Shown piece after piece: positions 54,467 through 64,000 of a DNA stretch of 64,000 nucleotides; the stretch's first letter is position 1; the number at the start of each line of letters is the position of its first letter. Position numbers and translations under genes: made by a program. Origin of the DNA: Spirochaetota bacterium (GTDB lineage: Bacteria; Spirochaetota; UBA4802; JAFGDQ01); the NCBI GenBank assembly GCA_034190085.1, contig JAXHTS010000002.1, forward strand, positions 38,728 to 102,727, given 5' to 3'. The notes beneath the pieces are model-generated. The model saw only the letters and a list, made by a program, of their open reading frames with translations. It made no database searches and was not told where the DNA came from.

Positions 54467-55857
54467 ATTCTTCTACATTGGCGGGAACTATCATATTCAA
54501 CAAGACTCTCATAAATTTCATAAGCCTTTTTTATTAGGATTGTCCTCTGGTTCATTTCGGGACAATCCAAAACCATCTCAAGTAATCCATTGAGAATCTT
54601 CCCGATTTGAGGTCCGGGCTTTAATTTGAACTCTTCCATTATGACATATCCGTTTATATCCAAATCTTTGACAGTGATCGCGTTTTCGTCTTCAATTACT
54701 TTCTCGATTCTCTTAATCAAATCATGTATTGGAGCGGGCAATCCATCCCTCATTCCATTTCCCCTTCTATCAGCAAGCCTTAGGAGAAAGAGGTCATTCA
54801 GATTCTCAAGAGCAACCTTTCTCATGAATCTCCTGACAGCGCCATCAGTCCATTCATCAATATAATGAAACATGTGATTCAAAATGAGGTTGGAAACCCT
54901 TGATATCTCCTCGTTGGAGAATTTAAGCCTTTTCATTATCTTTTTGGTAATTTTTGCTCCAATAACCTCATGATTATAAAATGTATAATCAGCATCATCC
55001 CCCATTCTCTTAGTCGTCATCTTTCCAATATCATGAAGGAGAGCAGCTAATTTTATTATTGGATCTACACCTGGAATGGCATCGCATGAATAGAGGCTGT
55101 GATAATAAATATCATATAAATGATATTTATTCTGCTCTACTCCATAGCAATTGACTAATTCAGGCAAAAAGAGTCTCAGCAGACCGGATTTTCGCAAATA
55201 CTCAAAACCAATGGATGGTTTCTCTGTAGCGATTAGCTTTATGAGTTCATCCCTAATCCTCTCTTTTGATACCCTTTTTGCAATAGAAAGCGTTTCCTCT
55301 ATTGATCTGAAGGATTCTTCTTCAATAGTAAAATTCAGCTTTGCTGCAAAGCGGCAAGCCCTATAGGGCCTCAGCCCATCCTCGCTAAATCTTAAGATGG
55401 GATTGCCTATTGTCCTAACAACCCTCCTCTCAATATCTCCTATACCTCCAACAAAATCGATAACCTCATCGTTAATGAAATCATAAGCAAGTCCATTGAT
55501 AGTGAAATCCCTTCTCTTTACATCCTCTTCCAATGTCTTGGAGAATGAAACACTCTCAGGTCTTCTGCAATCAATATACTCACCATCAGACCTATAGGTT
55601 GTTACTTCAAAAGATTTGCCCTTTATTATCACAGACACTGTTCCATGCTTTATACCTGTAGGAATTACTCTTCGAAAAATCTTCATTACCTCTTCAGGAT
55701 GCGCGTCTGTGGCAAAATCATAATCCAATACTGACTTTCCCATAATCAAATCCCGAACCGATCCTCCGACAAGATAGCACTCATAACCATTTTTGTGGAA
55801 CCTTTTGACAAGCTCATGTATGTCTTCCCGAATATTCTCCGGGATTTCTATCATCAT
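54460..55857 (-). CDS. cca: CCA-adding enzyme / poly(A) polymerase family nucleotidyltransferase
   Basis: The protein has 465 residues from the ATG at 55857, preceded by GGAG. The class II nucleotidyltransferase head has LVGGSVRDLIMG, YDFATDA (catalytic DxD) and RRDFTINGLAYD. The neck and body follow, with an HD domain in the middle (LLHDIGKMTT), as in the tRNA nucleotidyltransferases with HD activity. It adds the 3' CCA to tRNAs, which fits a tRNA-Val gene without encoded CCA. The exact specificity (CCA, A-adding or polyadenylating) cannot be read from sequence alone. Confidence 0.9.
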   Translation of the reverse strand: MMIEIPENIREDIHELVKRFHKNGYECYLVGGSVRDLIMGKSVLDYDFATDAHPEEVMKIFRRVIPTGIKHGTVSVIIKGKSFEVTTYRSDGEYIDCRRPESVSFSKTLEEDVKRRDFTINGLAYDFINDEVIDFVGGIGDIERRVVRTIGNPILRFSEDGLRPYRACRFAAKLNFTIEEESFRSIEETLSIAKRVSKERIRDELIKLIATEKPSIGFEYLRKSGLLRLFLPELVNCYGVEQNKYHLYDIYYHSLYSCDAIPGVDPIIKLAALLHDIGKMTTKRMGDDADYTFYNHEVIGAKITKKIMKRLKFSNEEISRVSNLILNHMFHYIDEWTDGAVRRFMRKVALENLNDLFLLRLADRRGNGMRDGLPAPIHDLIKRIEKVIEDENAITVKDLDINGYVIMEEFKLKPGPQIGKILNGLLEMVLDCPEMNQRTILIKKAYEIYESLVEYDSSRQCRRIQ

Positions 55858-56011
55858 TTTTTTCTCCATAATCGACATCAGGATAATAATATTTTAAGAT
55901 ATGATTCATCCCCTTAGAAAGATGAAATGGTGTCTCACCTCTTACCCATCATCTCTCATGCCCCCATTGGGGTAGAGTAAGCCAATATAACAATTACTTA
56001 AAAGCAAAATT

Positions 56012-57655
56012 TCATTGACTAATCTCAGAACCACCAAAGGGCCTTGCTGACACCTCATTAGAGAGCTTTGATTCATGATTGTATATGGTATCAGGTTTAT
56101 ATGAATCATATGCGCTTATAGCAAAATAGTATAATACACTATTATTTAATAATGGATAACTGAATATCCCATCGTCATATCTATGCCTATTTTCTTCAAT
56201 CACCATATTAGTAACATCTACTTCAATATAATTCTTATTTTTTGATATACTATTAGTAATTCTATTGCTCTTCACATAACCTATCACACCATCATACCTG
56301 CCAGATTTAAGACCATAGAAGATCTTATATCCATAAATATCATGCTCTACATTCTTTTTCCATTTCAAGCCAACAATTCTATCCCCTTGTCTTGTTACTT
56401 CTAAAAAGATTGGGGTTTTAGGAGGAGTGTCAACACTATATTTCAATTGTATATTATATATTGATGGTGAGTATTTACCATCAGGTGATGGAATTAAATG
56501 CGCCCTCCACTGGTAATATTTCCCTCTCAAAAACTCGTCGCCGACTCTCTTCAGGTATATGTTCTTCTGATTATTCTCGATCCTGTACCACTTCAAATTT
56601 TTATCATTCATTAAAAAAAGATTATCGCTTATCCTAAATTCCATCCAGATAAAGGTATTTTTTCTAATAATTTCATTCCACATGAATAGTGTAACAGAAG
56701 TCCCTGTTGAAGGGAAGCTATAAACAGGGCTTTGTATTGATCCCTCGCTGTTGACTGGAAGCCTATTTATAACGCTCACCTCCTTATAGTTCCGATAAGC
56801 AATAGCTGTCTCTTTCTCAAGATCTATTATATTGCGATAGGATATCCTGAACTCATCAAGGTATCCGGTATAATTCTCGCCTATAATTGCCAAAGGCAGA
56901 TCCTCACATGCAAAGGATGGCTCAAAAACCTGTATAAAGGGATCACCGCTCTTAGTAATATACTGCACCTCCTCTTCCACTCCATTTAGGCATTTCACAA
57001 GCTTCCCTGAAATCCTATCAAAACTTATATAAAAGTGATGCCATTCCCCCTTTTCAAGCTCTTTTCCCCTATTTAAGATTACACTATATCTTCTTCCTGA
57101 ACTGTCTCTAAACATCTTTAGCATTCTAACAAGTATCCTCCCCCCCCTTAATACAATCTCAATGCCATTCTTTTCGCTCGATAAGTATCCAACCCTTGAG
57201 AAGAGCATAGCGCCATCAGCAAGGGATAACGGAAATAATCTAAATTCGATTGTAAAGGAGCCAAGGTCATCACATCTGCCAAGCCAAAGCTCTCTAGCTG
57301 ATAATATCTCAACCCTATGATCAACCTTATAAAAATGAGCCCCGCCACCCCCGAGAACACCATTTCTCTCTACGTCACAATACAATGAGTTGTGAATATG
57401 ATACTTGCCGGTATCATCCTTAGCGAGATGAGAGAACGAAGAATTGAATGAGAGGACAAGGTCAGTAATCTGTGGCTTGCTTCCAGCATAAGTAAGGTCT
57501 GATAGCGTAAAGACATCCCTTCCCTTCGAATCAGTTGTCATAATAACACTATGAAGATCTAATCCCCTGGACGAAAATCTTATTACATCTCCAGTCGCAT
57601 TTGTCGAAGTAGAGATCGAGCCTATCAGCGCTAATAATAGTAACACCCTTTTCAT
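56012..57655 (-). CDS. Secreted protein with LamG-like and fibronectin III-like domains
   Basis: The protein has 547 residues from the ATG at 57655, starting with a signal peptide (about 1-20). A concanavalin-like LamG domain occupies about 120-290 (GSFTIEFRLFPL, KGEWHHFYISFD and YLDEFRISYR), then a linker and an Fn3-like domain (about 415-530; PPKTPIFLEVT and GLKWKKNVEHDIYGYKIFYG). It resembles cell-surface adhesion or matrix proteins seen in spirochaetes. The start follows the previous gene by four bases with no good ribosome site, so translation is coupled. Confidence 0.8.
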   Translation of the reverse strand: MKRVLLLLALIGSISTSTNATGDVIRFSSRGLDLHSVIMTTDSKGRDVFTLSDLTYAGSKPQITDLVLSFNSSFSHLAKDDTGKYHIHNSLYCDVERNGVLGGGGAHFYKVDHRVEILSARELWLGRCDDLGSFTIEFRLFPLSLADGAMLFSRVGYLSSEKNGIEIVLRGGRILVRMLKMFRDSSGRRYSVILNRGKELEKGEWHHFYISFDRISGKLVKCLNGVEEEVQYITKSGDPFIQVFEPSFACEDLPLAIIGENYTGYLDEFRISYRNIIDLEKETAIAYRNYKEVSVINRLPVNSEGSIQSPVYSFPSTGTSVTLFMWNEIIRKNTFIWMEFRISDNLFLMNDKNLKWYRIENNQKNIYLKRVGDEFLRGKYYQWRAHLIPSPDGKYSPSIYNIQLKYSVDTPPKTPIFLEVTRQGDRIVGLKWKKNVEHDIYGYKIFYGLKSGRYDGVIGYVKSNRITNSISKNKNYIEVDVTNMVIEENRHRYDDGIFSYPLLNNSVLYYFAISAYDSYKPDTIYNHESKLSNEVSARPFGGSEISQ

Positions 57656-57659
57656 ATAA

Positions 57660-57866
57660 TCATGAAGAGGTTGAACTTGGTCCAACAGGGATTTGAATCA
57701 ATGATCCTCCACCAAGATTTTTTATCTCTTCGTTAGAAATCTTTCTGATTCTGCTTTCCCCTTCGACCTTCACTCCCCACTGACCATTATCATCACAATC
57801 CTCAATGATCGTTCCCATCTTACCGTCAACCAAGGCTATAACTTTGTTCAAATAATCCTCGCTCAT
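57660..57866 (-). CDS. Small acidic protein of unknown function
   Basis: The protein has 68 residues from the ATG preceded by AAGGAGG. It is acidic, with DNGQWGVKVEGESRIR in the centre and a Gly/Ser-rich tail (GGGSLIQIPVGPSSTSS). No domain recognised. It sits between the M48 and LamG genes, coupled to the LamG start. Confidence 0.7.
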   Translation of the reverse strand: MSEDYLNKVIALVDGKMGTIIEDCDDNGQWGVKVEGESRIRKISNEEIKNLGGGSLIQIPVGPSSTSS

Positions 57867-57975
57867 TTCCTCCTCCTTAATTATAATCTGTAATTTTGAC
57901 CAAATGCTATTATAGTACCAGCACAAAAACATAGAACACCATAATCTCTCTAAGATGTCATTATATCAGTCAAGG

Positions 57976-58789
57976 TTAATTTGATCTTTTATAATATTGC
58001 ATTACCTCAGGTAATAATTCAGTAATTTTTCTTATTCTTGTTTTATCAGATGGGTAAGTGCTTAAGAGTTCTGGCGGAGCCTTGCCACCCTTCAACTCAG
58101 ACATCCTTTCCCAAAAACTAACTGCTGAATTGAAATTATATCCAGCCATTGCCATAAATATTAAACCTAAATGATCAGCTTCACTTTCTTGAAGTCGGCT
58201 ATAAGGTAAAATAGCCCCAAATTGTACCCCTACTCCAAAGGCCGTCATCCATAACTGCTTGGTCTTTTCTGGTTTTTCCTTAAGCGCGACTAATAATGCA
58301 ACCCCACCCAGTTGAGTAAGCAAGGCTTGACTCATCCTTTCATTCCCATGACGCGCAATCGCATGAGCAACCTCATGTCCCATAACAACCGCCAATCCGG
58401 TTTCATCTTTAGTTATTGGCAAAATACCTGTATAAACCACCACCTTCCCACCAGGCATGCACCAAGCGTTTACATCCTTGCTCTCTACAAAGATTAAATT
58501 CCCATCTGTAGTCCTTTAATTTGTAAAGGATGTTCCTCTCAGAAAAGTATTTTTCAACAGCCTTTTGAATCCGTTGACCCACCGATTTAACCATTTTAGT
58601 TTGATGATAATTGTTGCTGAGTTTGTTGGTCTTAATGAATTCAGCATACTGCTTGAAACTCATAGATAGCATAGTTGAGTCTGAAATTAAATCTAATTGT
58701 TTTCTGCCACTCACTGGCACTGTGCTGCATGATTGCAGCAAAAAAATTAGTATAACAAAAAGATTAGAATACTGTATTAAGGATCGCAT
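57976..58789 (-). pseudogene. M48-family lipoprotein metalloprotease, frameshifted
   Basis: Two adjacent frames encode one protein. The first gives a signal and lipobox (LLQSC, C21) and the family start (VPVSGRKQLDLISD). The second continues from WCMPGGKVVVYTG with HEVAH (zinc site) and EADHLG. Joining them at about 58490-58492 by skipping one base restores KDYRWEFN-FVESKDVNAW, as homologues read. The extra base lies in AATCTTTGTAG. The full gene would encode a YggG/LoiP-like outer-membrane protease. It may be a pseudogene, a sequencing error or, less likely, a programmed slip at CUU-U. Confidence 0.85.
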
Positions 58790-59295
58790 AATATGATCTC
58801 CCATAACAATGAAAGCGAGTATTACCCCGAAGATAGCAGGGGAAAGGCGAATCTAACCAAACATATTTTTGGATTTGCTTTATTGACTGAAAAGTCGTGA
58901 AAATCTGAGTTCAGTACTCAAACATAGATTATTGTGCATATAGAATAAAAAGAGCCATTATGTATATAAAATTACTATAATTGTGCAAAAAGACAATGCA
59001 AGTACTTTTCTCCATGTCTCTAATAGTATTAGGATGTACTCTTCATAACAATACGAGAAATGATAATCAAGGACAATGATGATTTACAGTAATAATTCTA
59101 AAAGCTATGTCGAAAATTCGGAATAATATTACAAAAATATCTGCAATTATAAAGCAATAAAATATTGAAGAAAAAAAATTACTTGACCAATATCTATATT
59201 AAACCAACAGTAGTAACACTTTTACGGTTATCGTGTTATCCAATTACACGAATACCACATCATTAACATAACAAAATGAGACTGAAGAGGGTTAA
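58790..59295. other. Divergent region upstream of the TonB receptor
   Basis: These 506 bases separate the protease gene from the TonB receptor. It contains the imperfect dyad at 59226-59256 and no convincing ORF. Confidence 0.5.
59226..59256. promoter_or_regulatory. Imperfect palindrome upstream of the TonB receptor, candidate operator
   Basis: GGTTATCGTGT and ACACGAATACC match as inverted arms with two differences around a nine-base centre. It ends 39 bases before the GTG start, a position suitable for a repressor such as Fur or Zur, though the sequence is not a recognised box. Confidence 0.4.
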
Positions 59296-61413
59296 GTGAT
59301 CTCAAAAATATCTTTGATTTTGATGCTATTCTTTTTTCTTTATAATGGCCATTACCTCAATGCAGATCCAACAGAGGCTCTTTTCACAGATGAAAGTACC
59401 ATATTCGATGAATCATCTGAAAGCTCTGATAATAAAGAGGGTAAAGAGATTAGTTTACCACCAATTATAGTTGTTTCTGAGCATACCATGAGCACAGCAT
59501 CCGATAATACTGTACGTAATCGCGATTTCATGAACTATCCAAGACGCACAGCATCAGACCTGATGCGTTTTATTCCAGGCCTGTATATTACACAGCATAC
59601 CGGCGGAGCTAAGGCTCATCAAATATTCCTTAGGGGATTTGACGCCGAACATGGGCAGGATATTGCAGGTTTTTTAGATGGTATTCCGATCAATGAATCA
59701 TCTCATGTCCATGGACAAGGGTATCTTGACCTGCATTTTATCATTCCAGAATGTATTGAAAAGATATGGGTAATGAAGGGGCCATATGATCCGCGATTCG
59801 GCAACTTTGCCACTGCCGGCGTGATCAACTTTATTCCTTACAAAAAGCGTGATTTTAACTATTCAGCAGATGCCAGCAGTGGCAATAAAAAGACAGTCCA
59901 AGGCATCGCTCATCTGTTTAAGGAATGGTATGGGATGAATAGTTATGTTGTGATAGAAGGTGATCAAACAGAGGGATATACTGATCCAGGAAAGCTACAG
60001 GCCGGACGCGGATTTGTCAATCAATGTATACCCATTTCAGATAAATCTGAGTTGCGTATCCTATACGCCGGATATGAAACCTCTTCTGAGGCAGCGGATA
60101 TACTCCCTAAAAAATACATTGATGCTGGACTGATTTCACGTTTCGATTCCCTTGACGATTCAAATAGGGTTGATGTTAGTCGACATATTCTGGGATTAAC
60201 ATATGAATTATCAAGACGTGACATTAAAGCGCGTGCTCAAGCCTATTTTAATTACAAAAAGACTAAAATTTTTAGCAATTATACCTTTTATTACTTAAAT
60301 CCTGAAATGGGCGATCAGCTTGAGCAGAATGATTCAAGGCATTATGCTGGGTTGCAGGGTTATTTAAGAAAGACTAATAAAGTAGGCAACATAAAGTTCA
60401 ACACTGAGGGGGGCATGAGTCTGCGTAGCGACTTTATTGATCAAACCCAGGCAAATACAGCAGACCGACAGAGATTCAATGTTATAAATACTTACGATTT
60501 TACTGAAACTGCATTGGGCGTGTATCTGGATGAACGCATAACGCTTGCTCAATGGATAAAATTTATTATAGGCATTCGTTATGATATTATCTGGCTTAAT
60601 GGCGATGGCGAGCAGGATATTCATGAATTTGACATATACACCAATACTGTTCAAACAAATCACAATAATCCGGTAAGTTTCAGAACTTATTCCTATGCGG
60701 TTTCACCGAAGGCATCCGCTATATTTTCACCTATTCGTCAGGTGGACATTTTTCTCAACTATGGCCAAGGTCTTGTATCTAAAGAGGCGCGACATTTAGC
60801 CTGGGAAGAGGACCACACTATACCAATCGTTGTTGGTGGTGAAATGGGATCGCGGCTTCGTCTATGGAATGGCATTGTTAATTGCGCCGCATCAGTCTGG
60901 ATAGCCGAGAAGGAATCCGAAAGCGTGTTTGACAGTGAGTTTGGCACAAACATACCTAAAGGGGAAAGCCGTCGCACTGGGGTGGATTTTGAGAATAGAA
61001 TCTCACCATGGCATTGGATCTACATTGGCACTGATATTAATTACGTTAGGGCACGCTTTGTTCAAAACAATGATCCCATACCTAATATGTGCGAGTTGTT
61101 AATAACTAATGTTATAAGCATAATACATCCCTGCGGATTTAAAGGGGCACTACGCGGACGTTATCTTGGAAAACGAGAGCACGATCTGAACTATACATCA
61201 AAATCCAATTATGTAACAGACTTACTAACGGGTTATGAGATTGGTCATCTTTCCATTACCTTATCTATCGAAAATATTTTTAATACAAAATGGTATGACT
61301 CTGTTTTTGCCTATGCATCACGTCCCTTCAAAAACGGAGCAGAGGCAGAAGGATTGCACGTAACGCCAGGCGCGCCAAGGATGTGGCAATTTCGGATTGG
61401 ATTAAAATTTTAA
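59296..61413 (+). CDS. TonB-dependent outer membrane receptor
   Basis: The protein has 705 residues: a signal sequence (about 1-23), an N-terminal polar stretch (24-48), then the plug (about 55-170) with LMRFIPGLYITQHTGG and FLRGFDAEHGQD, HGQGYLDLHF and VMKGPYDPRFG, and a long beta barrel ending in WQFRIGLKF. A TonB box is not certain; IIVVS about 54-58 is a candidate. It imports a metal chelate or cofactor. The plug is rich in His (HxxG, HGQ). GTG start with GAGG five bases upstream. It is followed 250 bases later by the lipoprotein gene. Confidence 0.92.
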   Translation: MISKISLILMLFFFLYNGHYLNADPTEALFTDESTIFDESSESSDNKEGKEISLPPIIVVSEHTMSTASDNTVRNRDFMNYPRRTASDLMRFIPGLYITQHTGGAKAHQIFLRGFDAEHGQDIAGFLDGIPINESSHVHGQGYLDLHFIIPECIEKIWVMKGPYDPRFGNFATAGVINFIPYKKRDFNYSADASSGNKKTVQGIAHLFKEWYGMNSYVVIEGDQTEGYTDPGKLQAGRGFVNQCIPISDKSELRILYAGYETSSEAADILPKKYIDAGLISRFDSLDDSNRVDVSRHILGLTYELSRRDIKARAQAYFNYKKTKIFSNYTFYYLNPEMGDQLEQNDSRHYAGLQGYLRKTNKVGNIKFNTEGGMSLRSDFIDQTQANTADRQRFNVINTYDFTETALGVYLDERITLAQWIKFIIGIRYDIIWLNGDGEQDIHEFDIYTNTVQTNHNNPVSFRTYSYAVSPKASAIFSPIRQVDIFLNYGQGLVSKEARHLAWEEDHTIPIVVGGEMGSRLRLWNGIVNCAASVWIAEKESESVFDSEFGTNIPKGESRRTGVDFENRISPWHWIYIGTDINYVRARFVQNNDPIPNMCELLITNVISIIHPCGFKGALRGRYLGKREHDLNYTSKSNYVTDLLTGYEIGHLSITLSIENIFNTKWYDSVFAYASRPFKNGAEAEGLHVTPGAPRMWQFRIGLKF

Positions 61414-61663
61414 CTATATGTACCTGTCTAATTATTGGAATTTGTCAGTGCTTGCAGATGATTTAAATGATAATAGCTAAAGATAATATTTTCAAGCCGC
61501 CCTAGATAGGGAATGGGTATTGTTTTCATAGATTAAAATAATAAATGATCATTATTAGCTAATGTTTTGATGTTTCAAGGATACACGAATAGGACGAATG
61601 GAAAAGCGGAGCTTTGTGTGTTAGTTATGTTGAACTTGAAAAAATAATTTTAAGGAGAATTTT

Positions 61664-62644
61664 ATGAGACCATTAAATCTTTTATTAATGCTTATGGGAT
61701 TAGCAGTATCGGTTTTTCTAACCCTCAATGGATGCAGTGAAGATGACGATGATAGTGATTATATTCCTATAGAGGGGGCAGGTACACTGATATTCAATGC
61801 TAATGGAGAGGGATTTGTACACGATGGATTTAAATCTGAAGATGGATGGAATATAGAATTTGATCATGTATTTGTGAACATAGAAGGTTCAACTGCCTAT
61901 CAGGTTGCCGAGGATTCATCCAAGGCGGCACGACATGCTGGGCATCCCCATTCTGATATCCCTGAGGGGGCGGCGCATATCGCCCTTTCTGGGCAATATT
62001 TTTTAGACCTTAAGCAAACTGGCGATAACCCAGTTTTTGAGGTAGGGAGGATCGAGAATGCGCCTATCGGCAACTATAACTATTTAAATTTTAACATTGT
62101 GCAAATTCCAGATGATGCTTCTGGAGACGCTGCTGATTATACAGGCTATTCCCTTATCCTAATCGGGGTCGCAACCTATGGCGATCCTGTGACAGAAAAT
62201 ATAAATTTTTCAATAAAGTTAGAGGAGGAACTGACATTTTACAATTGTGGTCCGCTTTTAGATTTGGATGAGGATGGAACAAATGATGGAGTGCTTGCCG
62301 CTGGGGGGGAGGCAAAAACAGAGATGACATTCCATTTTGATCATATTTTTGGAGACTGGGGGGAAACAGGTGATGATCCGGAACCAACAGATTCTGAGGA
62401 GATAAATTTCTGGGGCATAGGCTTCAATCCATTTTATACGATGTTGCCAGGCTCAGATTTTGATATAGACGGCAATCCCGATGGAGGACTTAATGGATCC
62501 TTTGTCATAACAGAAACAAACATGAAAGACGGTGGTGATGGCTTAGCTCCAATGCCTAATGCAGATTATTTTCAACTCACCGCTACACTTAATACACTGG
62601 GCCATACTGGAGAGGGTCATTGCTTATGCCGTGACGTTGAGTAA
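61664..62644 (+). CDS. His-rich lipoprotein partner of the TonB receptor
   Basis: The protein has 326 residues. Lipobox LNGC with the modified Cys at C24, then an acidic run (EDDDDSD). The extracytoplasmic region has beta-rich repeats with a His cluster RHAGHPHSD (about 90-98), DHVFV near the start and FHFDHIFGDWGE later, suggesting metal binding. The C-terminus is LGHTGEGHCLC. No family assigned; the DUF4382 and ZnuD accessory types were considered but not established. AAGGAGA precedes the ATG. Adjacent to the TonB receptor, an uptake role (for example zinc) is an inference. Confidence 0.75.
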   Translation: MRPLNLLLMLMGLAVSVFLTLNGCSEDDDDSDYIPIEGAGTLIFNANGEGFVHDGFKSEDGWNIEFDHVFVNIEGSTAYQVAEDSSKAARHAGHPHSDIPEGAAHIALSGQYFLDLKQTGDNPVFEVGRIENAPIGNYNYLNFNIVQIPDDASGDAADYTGYSLILIGVATYGDPVTENINFSIKLEEELTFYNCGPLLDLDEDGTNDGVLAAGGEAKTEMTFHFDHIFGDWGETGDDPEPTDSEEINFWGIGFNPFYTMLPGSDFDIDGNPDGGLNGSFVITETNMKDGGDGLAPMPNADYFQLTATLNTLGHTGEGHCLCRDVE

Positions 62645-62749
62645 TAATGAAAACCTATGTCACCTTTCCATCTGAACAGAATCGAGTTCAAAATTATAAT
62701 TGAAATATTATCAAATAAAGATAAATTTCACAGCATCAGCTAAGATATA

Positions 62750-63068
62750 TTCATTTGCTTCATCGGAAAGCATTTCCTGGGAAAGGTATTCCTCGGGATG
62801 AAAAATTATATAGGTTGAAGAAGGAATTAGCAGATGTAAAATTGGAGCGTGGTATATTAATAAAAGCAGTGGCCATTTTCTCAAAGACCGAGAAGCGAGG
62901 TACAAATTCATTAGAGAACATAGCGGCAAGTTTCCGGTGAAGAAAATGGCCGAAGTGTTGGGAGTATCACGTAGCCGCTATTGTTCTTATCTTAAGAATC
63001 GATATAGAGCTATTGCCAAAAGTTGTGGATTGATAGAATTATATCCACCAGCAGAATATATATTCTAA
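62750..63068 (+). mobile_element. IS3-family transposase remnant (orfA tail and orfB start)
   Basis: The frame from about 62758 gives [27 protein letters not shown] and AVAIFSK, the C-terminal end of IS3 OrfA. In the -1 frame from about 62883 the OrfB beginning reads [18 protein letters not shown], then [10 protein letters not shown]. OrfB stops at 63066-63068 after only about 62 residues of the usual 270. Both ends of the element are absent, so it is a decayed piece. Confidence 0.85.
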
Positions 63069-63179
63069 GCTGCTTCCTTCAAAACACCATCTTTGAATAT
63101 TTTATCCTTTAAAACTAAGGGTATCATTTTATAACCTTTTAATTTATGCCAGTTCTTTTGGAACTACATAACCAATGTA

Positions 63180-64000
63180 CTAGCCAGCATTTAATCTGAC
63201 ACTCTCATTTCCTTTTGTTGTCTGTAAGTTATTATCCAGCATCTTTTCTATAGCAATACTTTTCGAATCTAAAAATGTTTGCATAGGCGTTTTTCCGAAA
63301 CAATATTTACCAGCATGTGTCCTCTCAACATTATATTCTTTTATCCAATTGTCAAGATCTTCTTGTAACTCTTCTAAATCTCTGTAAATCTTTTTTCTAA
63401 AAGCAACGCGATAAAATTTATTCAAAACTGTTTTATGAAATCGTTCACAAATACCATTCGATTGAGGACTCTTGGCTTTTGTCTTAGAATGATCGATATT
63501 CTCAACTGCTGAACACAGCTGATATTCTTGGTTTTCCATTTTTCCACAATACTCAGTCCCTCTATCTGTTAATATCCTCAAAAGGGGAATCACTTGCTCC
63601 TCAAAAAATGGCAACACTCTATCGTTTAAAATATCCGCAGCTGTAATAGCAATTTTAGTAGTGTAGAGTTTAACAAAAGCGACCTTTGAATAAGTATCGA
63701 TAAAACTCTGTTGATATATTCGGCCAACACCTTTCATTGTCCCAACATAAAACGTATCTTGTGCTCCTAAATAGCCAGGATGTTCTGTTTCTATCTCTCC
63801 ATGAGCCTCTTTTCCCATCTTAGCCTTCTCTAAAGCTATTAATTGATCTTCTGTAAACACTAAATTATCCTGGGCAGCCTTTGCCTCTAATGCCTTGAGC
63901 CTTTTCTTAAATGTCTCCAGATCATGTCTTTGCCAGATGCTCCTTACTCCACCTGGGGAAACGAATAAGCCATCTTTCTTTAACTCGTTAGAAACTCGCA
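63180..64000 (-). CDS. Transposase with DDE integrase core, IS481-like, running off the window
   Basis: Reading frame continues open from the last base of the window, so the 5' end is missing; the apparent GTG at 63860 is internal. The visible part has a helix-turn-helix-like N-terminus ([14 protein letters not shown]), then an integrase core with D in [10 protein letters not shown] in [10 protein letters not shown] and E in GICERFHKT (a DDE set), and a C-terminal [15 protein letters not shown]. It is probably part of a complete IS beyond the edge. Its end lies 111 bases from the IS3 remnant, so this is an insertion hot spot. Confidence 0.9.
   Translation of the reverse strand, partial: RVSNELKKDGLFVSPGGVRSIWQRHDLETFKKRLKALEAKAAQDNLVFTEDQLIALEKAKMGKEAHGEIETEHPGYLGAQDTFYVGTMKGVGRIYQQSFIDTYSKVAFVKLYTTKIAITAADILNDRVLPFFEEQVIPLLRILTDRGTEYCGKMENQEYQLCSAVENIDHSKTKAKSPQSNGICERFHKTVLNKFYRVAFRKKIYRDLEELQEDLDNWIKEYNVERTHAGKYCFGKTPMQTFLDSKSIAIEKMLDNNLQTTKGNESVRLNAG

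Overview
The window is AT-rich and comes from a Gram-negative (diderm) bacterium. Two FadL-type porins, a TolC protein, a TonB-dependent receptor and several lipoproteins all require an outer membrane. It is motile (cheW-cheA-cheB-cheY). TTG and GTG starts with good Shine-Dalgarno sequences are frequent. A TlyC-type CBS protein beside recO, secreted LamG/Fn3 proteins and relaxed lipoboxes make a spirochaete-like organism plausible. This is an inference: no rRNA or other decisive marker is present.

Layout. 0.1-5.6 kb: chemotaxis operon on the minus strand, with a CheA carrying a CheC-like phosphatase domain at its C-terminus. 6-13 kb: housekeeping and envelope genes (glycerophosphodiesterase, an unknown gene, TlyC/CorC, recO, purB, FadL porin). 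13.3-23.7 kb: a minus-strand block of one hybrid histidine kinase, two paralogous membrane kinases with a V4R-like ligand domain, a FemAB/GNAT-like protein, two cobalamin-type radical SAM proteins and a small ORF. 23.7-26.6 kb: a second FadL porin and an alpha-oxoamine synthase. 26.6-28 kb: a long non-coding stretch with palindromes, leading to an ECF sigma factor and its zinc anti-sigma factor. 29.8-30.5 kb: tRNA-Val, HU and S20. 30.8-36 kb: a secreted unknown, a flavin reductase, a radical SAM protein with an unusual CX4CX2C motif, lysS and a DedA-like protein ending at a clear terminator.

36.2-40.5 kb holds the most unusual cluster: a polytopic membrane protein with an HHCxxC motif, a NosL-cytochrome c fusion, a MacB/LolD-type ABC ATPase and permease, and a small Cys-rich membrane protein. 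I infer metal (copper) and electron-transfer handling at the cell envelope. It is followed by a complete tripartite ABC-2 efflux operon (TolC, HlyD, tandem ATPase, two permeases) and a second NosL-like lipoprotein-type gene, with a phased A-tract tandem repeat between TolC and the second NosL gene.

49-53 kb: a DUF2284 protein, an acyl-CoA-dehydrogenase-like protein with a divergent C-terminus, a MoxR ATPase and a CoxE-like VWA protein. 53-59 kb: unknown genes, CCA-adding enzyme, a LamG/Fn3 secreted protein, a small protein and a frameshifted M48 lipoprotein metalloprotease. 59-62.6 kb: a TonB-dependent receptor paired with a His-rich lipoprotein, probably an uptake system. The right end is IS debris: an IS3-family remnant and an IS481-like transposase that runs off the window.
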